In this document: positions 5,103 through 7,199 of the stretch, piece after piece
How positions within the stretch are numbered: position 1 is the first letter of the stretch
How the letters are laid out: the number at the start of each line of letters is the position of its first letter
Origin: an uncultured Chloroflexota bacterium
GTDB lineage: Bacteria > Chloroflexota > Anaerolineae > Aggregatilineales > Phototrophicaceae
DNA: 7,199 bases
Assembly: GCA_903904765.1 (NCBI GenBank)
Contig: CAIVEA010000766.1
Span: 1-7,199 of the forward strand
Reading direction: 5' to 3'
Notes under the pieces: generated by a model
What the model was told of the DNA's origin: nothing
Seen by the model: the letters and a program-made list of their open reading frames with translations, nothing else
The model's database searches: none
Program-made: the position numbers and the translations under genes

Positions 5103-6107
5103 ATGAAGAAATGGTTTTTGCTGCTGGTGACGGCACTCGTCCTCACGGTGGGCGCAGGCATGGCGCGTGCCGAGTCGACGGTGCAGTTGTTCGTGGTCAT
5201 CTGCGACAATCAAGCTGTTGTGAACTTCAACGGCAGCATGGATGCGGGCTATGACCTGTTCTATCAGGTGTTCGCAGGGCCGGGCGGCACGGGCGCAGCG
5301 TTGACCAACATCCGTCGCATCTCGGTGGATGGCACGTATGCGGTGAGCGAAGTCGTCCCGTACATCAACAGTCAGACGATGGCGGCAGGCACAACGGGCA
5401 GCGCCCGCGTGACGATTGCCACCGAGAGCAGCGGCGGTTCGGGCGGCACAGCCTATACTGCCGATGATCTCAACGACGGTTGCAACAACCCCACCAACCC
5501 CACCGTCAGCAGCACCGACACGGGCGCTGGCGGCAGCACAACCACCGGCGGCTCGAACATCCTGTCGCCCTTCGGCGGTGTGATTAATCCGGCGCAGGCC
5601 GCCGCGACCCCCGTTCCGCTGGTGGTTATCGGGGCGCGCCCTGCCCCCGCTGACACGCAGCGTTCGGCCACCGCTGGCGTGATCTTCGCCGAGTGTGACC
5701 AGTACCTGCCCGGCGCTGCCCCCGGCATCGTGTATAACACCGACAACATCACCATCTTCTGGTCGTGGTACGCCCGCACCCAGCAGCAGGTGGAAGACTA
5801 TATGGCGCAGGCCATCCACGAAGTCAGCCTGAACCGCGCCCCACTGGAGGGCGTACAGGTCAGCGCGATCACCCGCCCCAACGGGCGCAACTACTGGGTG
5901 TTCTACACCGCCACCATCGGCAACCTCGCCCCCGGCAATTACGGCGTGGAGTTCAAACTGTCGTGGAAGCAGCAGATCAGCGACGGTTATTCCACCTACG
6001 GGCCGGACGGCAAGACCGAACGGGTGAACAGCTCCTGCACCTTCCGTGTAGACCCCAACCCGAATGGCGGATCACCTTCCTACAACGGCATGTACAGCGT
6101 GCGCTAG
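5103..6107 (+). CDS. Secreted two-domain protein of unknown function
   Basis: A 334-residue exported protein. Residues 1-23 are a clear Sec signal peptide: MKKW, a hydrophobic core (FLLLVTALVLTVGAG) and ARA before ESTVQ, so signal peptidase I probably cuts after Ala23. The mature protein has two beta-rich, aromatic-rich regions, about 24-130 and 190-320, joined by a low-complexity Gly/Ser/Thr/Pro linker (about 108-185). It has only four cysteines, Cys34 and Cys127 in the first half and Cys198 and Cys312 in the second; one disulfide per domain is plausible. There is no lipobox, LPXTG or C-terminal membrane anchor, so it is likely released or loosely held. I cannot assign a family; an Ig-like or adhesion-type beta-sandwich is possible from composition only. 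It has its own promoter and a strong RBS, consistent with good expression. Confidence 0.88.
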   Translation: MKKWFLLLVTALVLTVGAGMARAESTVQLFVVICDNQAVVNFNGSMDAGYDLFYQVFAGPGGTGAALTNIRRISVDGTYAVSEVVPYINSQTMAAGTTGSARVTIATESSGGSGGTAYTADDLNDGCNNPTNPTVSSTDTGAGGSTTTGGSNILSPFGGVINPAQAAATPVPLVVIGARPAPADTQRSATAGVIFAECDQYLPGAAPGIVYNTDNITIFWSWYARTQQQVEDYMAQAIHEVSLNRAPLEGVQVSAITRPNGRNYWVFYTATIGNLAPGNYGVEFKLSWKQQISDGYSTYGPDGKTERVNSSCTFRVDPNPNGGSPSYNGMYSVR

Positions 6108-6109
6108 AA

Positions 6110-6268
6110 CCTCACCCCCTGATTAGCCGAGGGAACGCCTACGGCGCACAAGTGTAAATTCCCTCGGCTAATCACCCTCTCCATAACGCGGAGTACCGCT
6201 AAGAGAGGGGGGTAAGAGAACAACTCTTATTGCCCTTCACCATGAGGGAGATGGGGCGGGGGGTGAGG
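6110..6268. repeat. Closed multibranch palindromic element (copy A of a modular repeat family)
   Basis: The element starts 2 bp after the TAG of the secreted-protein gene. A 10-bp outer stem, CCTCACCCCC (6110-6119) with GGGGGTGAGG (6259-6268), encloses four hairpins in series. The first has a perfect 16-bp stem (6120-6135 with 6159-6174) and a CGCC-TAC-GGCG tip (6136-6146). The second has a 7-bp stem (6175-6181 with 6203-6209) and a GCGG-AGTA-CCGC tip. The third is TAAGAG-AACAA-CTCTTA (6213-6229). The fourth is CCCT...AGGG around CACCATG (6233-6248). No U-tract and no open frame are present. Parts recur at 4220-4257 (inverted) and 7060-7199 (direct). Confidence 0.85.
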
Positions 6269-6339
6269 GTGAACCTTAAATCCGGCACAGGGGCGCGGCA
6301 CAGGTCACGTCCCTGTTACTCACTAGAAAAGCCTGTTTG

Positions 6340-7053
6340 ATGATCGAGCCATTGGCCGCCGAAGCCGCCGAAGCGGGTGTCACCCTCACGCCGGAACAGA
6401 TCGCGCAATTCGAGGTGTATGCCCGCGAACTGACCGCATGGAACGCCCATACCAACCTGACGGCCATCACCGACCCCGAAGGGGTGCGCGTGCGCCATTT
6501 CCTCGATTCGCTCACGATTGCCCGCGTGTCCTCGCTGCGCCCCAACCTGCGCGTGATTGACGTAGGGACGGGTGCAGGCTTCCCCGGTTTGCCCCTTAAA
6601 ATCGCATTCCCGGACATTCGCCTGACGCTGCTGGAGGCCACAGGCAAGAAGGTGAACTTCTTGCAGCATGTGGTGAACACGCTCGGCCTGACAGGGGTGG
6701 AGGCGGTACACGCCCGTGCCGAAGATGCCGGTCATACTCCCGCCCATCGCGGACAGTACGATCTGGTGCTGGCGCGTGCCGTCGCCCGCTTGCCCGCGCT
6801 GGTGGAGTATTTGCTACCGCTGGCGAAAGTGGGCGGGCGCTGCGTGGCGATGAAGGGCGACACCGCCGCCGCCGAAGCCGCCGACTCACGTCGTGCGCTG
6901 GTGCTGCTGGGCGGGCAGATCGAGCGCATCGAGTCCATTGTGCTGCCCGGCGTGACCGAAGCGCACAATCTGGTGGTGATCGTCAAGACCGCCCGCACCC
7001 CTTCCGCCTATCCCCGCCAACCGGGAACCCCCAGCAAAAACCCGCTGCTGTAG
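6340..7053 (+). CDS. rsmG: 16S rRNA (guanine527-N7)-methyltransferase RsmG (GidB)
   Basis: A 237-residue protein with the full RsmG pattern: WNAHTNLTAI (34-43), RHFLDSL (52-58), the SAM motif VIDVGTGAGFPGLPLKI (72-88), LLEATGKKVNFL (97-108), RAED (126-129), YDLVLARAVARLPAL (140-154), MKG (171-173), and a C-terminal YPRQPGTPSKNPL (224-236). It methylates N7 of G527 in the 530 loop of 16S rRNA, using S-adenosylmethionine; loss of this enzyme gives low-level streptomycin resistance in several bacteria. Length is normal. TTG at 6337 is also in frame, but ATG at 6340 immediately follows and is preferred. No good Shine-Dalgarno or promoter is visible in the short space after the repeat element, so initiation may be weak or depend on upstream transcription. 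It is not next to mnmG, parA or parB within the window. Confidence 0.96.
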   Translation: MIEPLAAEAAEAGVTLTPEQIAQFEVYARELTAWNAHTNLTAITDPEGVRVRHFLDSLTIARVSSLRPNLRVIDVGTGAGFPGLPLKIAFPDIRLTLLEATGKKVNFLQHVVNTLGLTGVEAVHARAEDAGHTPAHRGQYDLVLARAVARLPALVEYLLPLAKVGGRCVAMKGDTAAAEAADSRRALVLLGGQIERIESIVLPGVTEAHNLVVIVKTARTPSAYPRQPGTPSKNPLL

Positions 7054-7059
7054 AAAGCG

Positions 7060-7199
7060 CCCTCATCCCAGAAACCTCACCCCTCAGTCCCCTCTCCATT
7101 ACGCGGAGTACCGCTGTGGAGAGGGGAAGTAAGACGCATCTTGTCGTACTCCCTCAGCGCCATGAGGTAATTGATCGGGGGAACGCCTGCGGCGCGCAA
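7060..7199. repeat. Modular palindromic repeat, copy B, cut by the window end
   Basis: This copy begins 6 bp after the rsmG stop with CCCTCATCCC, identical to 4220-4229. AACCTCACCCC (7073-7083) matches the start of copy A. A perfect 10-bp stem, 7089-7098 with 7117-7126, carries the GCGG-AGTA-CCGC tip; 7090-7115 is 25/26 identical to 6175-6200. Then come AAGA-CGCA-TCTT (7131-7142), a CCATGAGG core (7160-7167), and from 7168 an arm plus CGCC-TGC-GGCG tip whose pairing arm must lie beyond the window. The module order differs from copy A: the CGCC/GGCG hairpin comes last instead of first. Confidence 0.8.

Noticed and set aside
5079..5819. A 246-codon minus-strand open frame opposite the secreted-protein gene
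   Set aside because: It is a His/Arg/Gly-rich shadow. The plus strand has a signal peptide, a strong ribosome site and a promoter.
6283..6304. Nine-base direct repeat CGGCACAGG, two copies 13 bp apart, upstream of rsmG
   Set aside because: Only two short copies in a GC-rich spacer; no support for an operator or origin.
4220..7199. CRISPR array as explanation for the repeats
   Set aside because: Repeats are few, of unequal length, irregularly spaced and interrupted by genes, with no cas genes.

Overview
This is a GC-rich bacterial chromosomal segment with eight complete genes and one partial gene. Its 3' untranslated spaces are unusually rich in palindromes. The gene set (crotonase, class III aminotransferase, Trm9-like methyltransferase, TsaE, a secreted beta-rich protein, RsmG) and the C/G-rich foldback repeats after stop codons suggest Chloroflexota (Anaerolineae-like). 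No rRNA or marker phylogeny is available here, so that placement is inference.

Layout. Positions 2-112 (+) are the tail of a gene that looks like an alpha/beta hydrolase. It converges on a minus-strand operon at 134-1892. In transcription order that operon holds an unrecognised 103-residue protein, a short-chain enoyl-CoA hydratase with both catalytic glutamates, and a degenerate metallophosphatase-like protein whose GTG start lies inside the hydratase. A divergent promoter region (1893-2083) separates it from a gabT-like class III aminotransferase (2084-3343, +). A class I methyltransferase (about 3503-4219) follows; it seems to lack an ATG/GTG/TTG start at its true N-terminus. Then come tsaE (4460-4972), a secreted protein of unknown function (5103-6107) and rsmG (6340-7053), all on the + strand. 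At least three genes carry a TGN-extended -10 promoter with a weak -35.

The most unusual content is between the genes. Four compound palindromic elements lie just after stop codons, at 3373-3443, 4220-4388, 6110-6268 and 7060 to the window end. The first is a compact cloverleaf-like 71-mer of its own type. The other three share modules: a 25/26 identical core in two of them, a 32/36 inverted match in another pair, and a CGCC-N3-GGCG hairpin present twice with different surrounding arms. The 6110-6268 element is closed by a 10-bp outer stem around four internal hairpins. Differences between copies partly preserve pairing. None has a U-tract, so they are not ordinary intrinsic terminators.

Functionally the genes are mixed. 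Two act in acyl-CoA and amino-acid metabolism (hydratase, aminotransferase). Two are translation-related modification genes (tsaE for tRNA t6A37, rsmG for 16S rRNA m7G), and the Trm9-like enzyme may be a third. There is no sign of phage, IS transposase, CRISPR or a defence system. The candidate for something undescribed is the modular intergenic repeat family.
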